The position numbers and the translations under genes are program-made. Below the pieces are notes generated by a model. It was given only the letters and a program-made list of their open reading frames with translations. It was not told where the DNA came from and searched no databases. DNA of 64,000 nucleotides from contig NZ_FOXQ01000001.1 in NCBI RefSeq assembly GCF_900115755.1, positions 1,054,001 through 1,118,000 of the forward strand, given 5' to 3'. Within the stretch, counting starts at the first letter, position 1; the number at the start of each line of letters is the position of its first letter. Positions 63,316 to 64,000 of the stretch are shown piece after piece. This stretch comes from Parafilimonas terrae. GTDB lineage: Bacteria > Bacteroidota > Bacteroidia > Chitinophagales > Chitinophagaceae.

Positions 63316-64000
63316 ATGAACCAATTTTATTTACAACAAAACGCTGCCAGGGAGTTGCAGCCGTTTCCGCATATTGTTGAGCTTGCTCTGAAAAAGAACA
63401 ATGCTATCCGGCTGGATTCTTTGAATACAACGGCAATTAACAGCCTGCGCATTTACTATGTAATAGACGGTAAATTCGAATGGCTTATCCACGAACGGCA
63501 GCATATTTTATATCCCGGCGATGTGGCCATGATATTGCCCGGCCAGAAATTTGGCGGCGGCAAAGGTTTTCTTGATATAGGAACACTTTGCTGGATAAAT
63601 ATTAAAATAGAAAGAATAGATCCGGCCGGGAAATTAGTTCCGGGAAAATGGAGCAGCCTTTCAGAAAACGAAAGATCAACCATCGGCAAAATTCTTATGA
63701 TGAACAACCGGCCGCTGCATTTGCAACTGAAAGAAGCCGGGCTTATTCTTGAAAAAATAAAAGCTGAATTATGCTGCCAGGAAATTGGTTTTAATACGAG
63801 AGTGAACCACCTGATAGATGAATTGTTTATTATAATTACACGTGGGCTTACCCGGCAAAACAATACACTTCGTAATTTTCCGCAAACTTTTTTACGGTTA
63901 GAACAGCAACTGCGGCAACGTTTGGATTACCAGTGGACGGTTGATGAAATGGCGGCCCTCGTTGGCCTTGGCACCACAGCCTTTAATGAGAAAGTAAAAA
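63316..64000 (+). CDS. AraC-family transcriptional regulator (partial, cut by window end)
   Basis: At least 228 residues from the ATG at 63316, open to the window end. N-terminal cupin-like sensor part: SLRIYYVIDGKFEWLIHERQ, HILYPGDVAMILPGQKFGGG, LDIGTLCWINIKIE. After a helical linker the first HTH of an AraC domain begins (RLDYQWTVDEMAALVGLGTT, FNEKVK). The second HTH lies beyond the window. It diverges from SusC unit 3 across 212 bp, so it probably controls SusC-SusD-dehydratase in response to a sugar or sugar acid. Confidence 0.88.
   Translation, partial: MNQFYLQQNAARELQPFPHIVELALKKNNAIRLDSLNTTAINSLRIYYVIDGKFEWLIHERQHILYPGDVAMILPGQKFGGGKGFLDIGTLCWINIKIERIDPAGKLVPGKWSSLSENERSTIGKILMMNNRPLHLQLKEAGLILEKIKAELCCQEIGFNTRVNHLIDELFIIITRGLTRQNNTLRNFPQTFLRLEQQLRQRLDYQWTVDEMAALVGLGTTAFNEKVK

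Noticed and set aside
63456-63863. Minus-strand frame of 135 codons at the window end
   Set aside because: It is the reverse shadow of the AraC-type regulator gene, which shows clear family motifs on the plus strand.

Overview
The window reads as chromosomal DNA of a Gram-negative Bacteroidota, most likely family Chitinophagaceae. The evidence is three SusC/SusD outer-membrane pairs, a fused LpxC-FabZ gene, a PorX-type response regulator of the type IX secretion system, lipoproteins with Bacteroidota-style signal peptides, and promoter-like TAnnTTTG boxes. No rRNA, CRISPR array, prophage or insertion sequence was seen. One tRNA gene (Asn, GTT) is present.

Layout. 1-8.1 kb: aldo/keto reductase, META-domain protein, outer-membrane protein, HflX GTPase, tRNA-Asn, a lipoprotein esterase, two pseudouridine synthases and lpxB. 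8.2-13.8 kb: DUF2231 membrane protein and four transport-type membrane proteins (MFS, DedA, dicarboxylate/amino acid symporter, APC permease). 13.8-34.0 kb: a 20 kb block entirely on the minus strand. In transcription order it is SusC, SusD, redoxin, heme c/copper-monooxygenase-like fusion, FG-GAP/ASPIC protein, ROK regulator, SusC, SusD, FG-GAP/ASPIC protein. 34.3-39.0 kb: NAD salvage pair (nadR-like kinase, pnuC), saccharopine dehydrogenase-family protein, an antitoxin with a broken PIN toxin, and an M28 peptidase. 39.1-42.1 kb: ligase-associated exonuclease and ATP-dependent DNA ligase, separated by a 21-bp repeat array. 42.3-46 kb: acyl-CoA dehydrogenase, a 41-residue lipoprotein, DnaQ-like exonuclease, dolichol-phosphate-mannose-synthase-like glycosyltransferase, small acidic protein. 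46-53 kb: porX, then HD phosphohydrolase, lpxD, lpxC-fabZ, lpxA and an orphan ABC ATPase. 53-56 kb: NarL-type response regulator and TPR histidine kinase. 56.5-64 kb: IlvD/Edd sugar-acid dehydratase, SusD, SusC and a divergent AraC-type regulator cut by the window end.

How genes work together. The lpxD, lpxC-fabZ and lpxA genes with the separate lpxB supply lipid A synthesis. The pnuC/nadR pair takes up and phosphorylates an NAD precursor. The last locus looks like regulated uptake of a sugar or sugar acid followed by dehydration. The 20 kb block pairs nutrient-import porins with very large predicted beta-propeller proteins and, once, with an exported redox pair. One member of that pair carries both a CxxCH heme site and a full set of copper-ligand motifs of the peptidylglycine monooxygenase type. 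This is the best candidate for an uncharacterised biochemical system.

Two repeat phenomena stand out. One is a 16-unit, 21-bp-period purine-rich array between two DNA repair genes, readable on the minus strand as an FP-heptapeptide ORF. The other is a dispersed set of short arrays, all with exactly 7-bp period but different sequences, in at least eight places, including inside lpxB, the nadR-like gene and the end of pnuC. All functional calls rest on reading motifs by eye; no database search was run.
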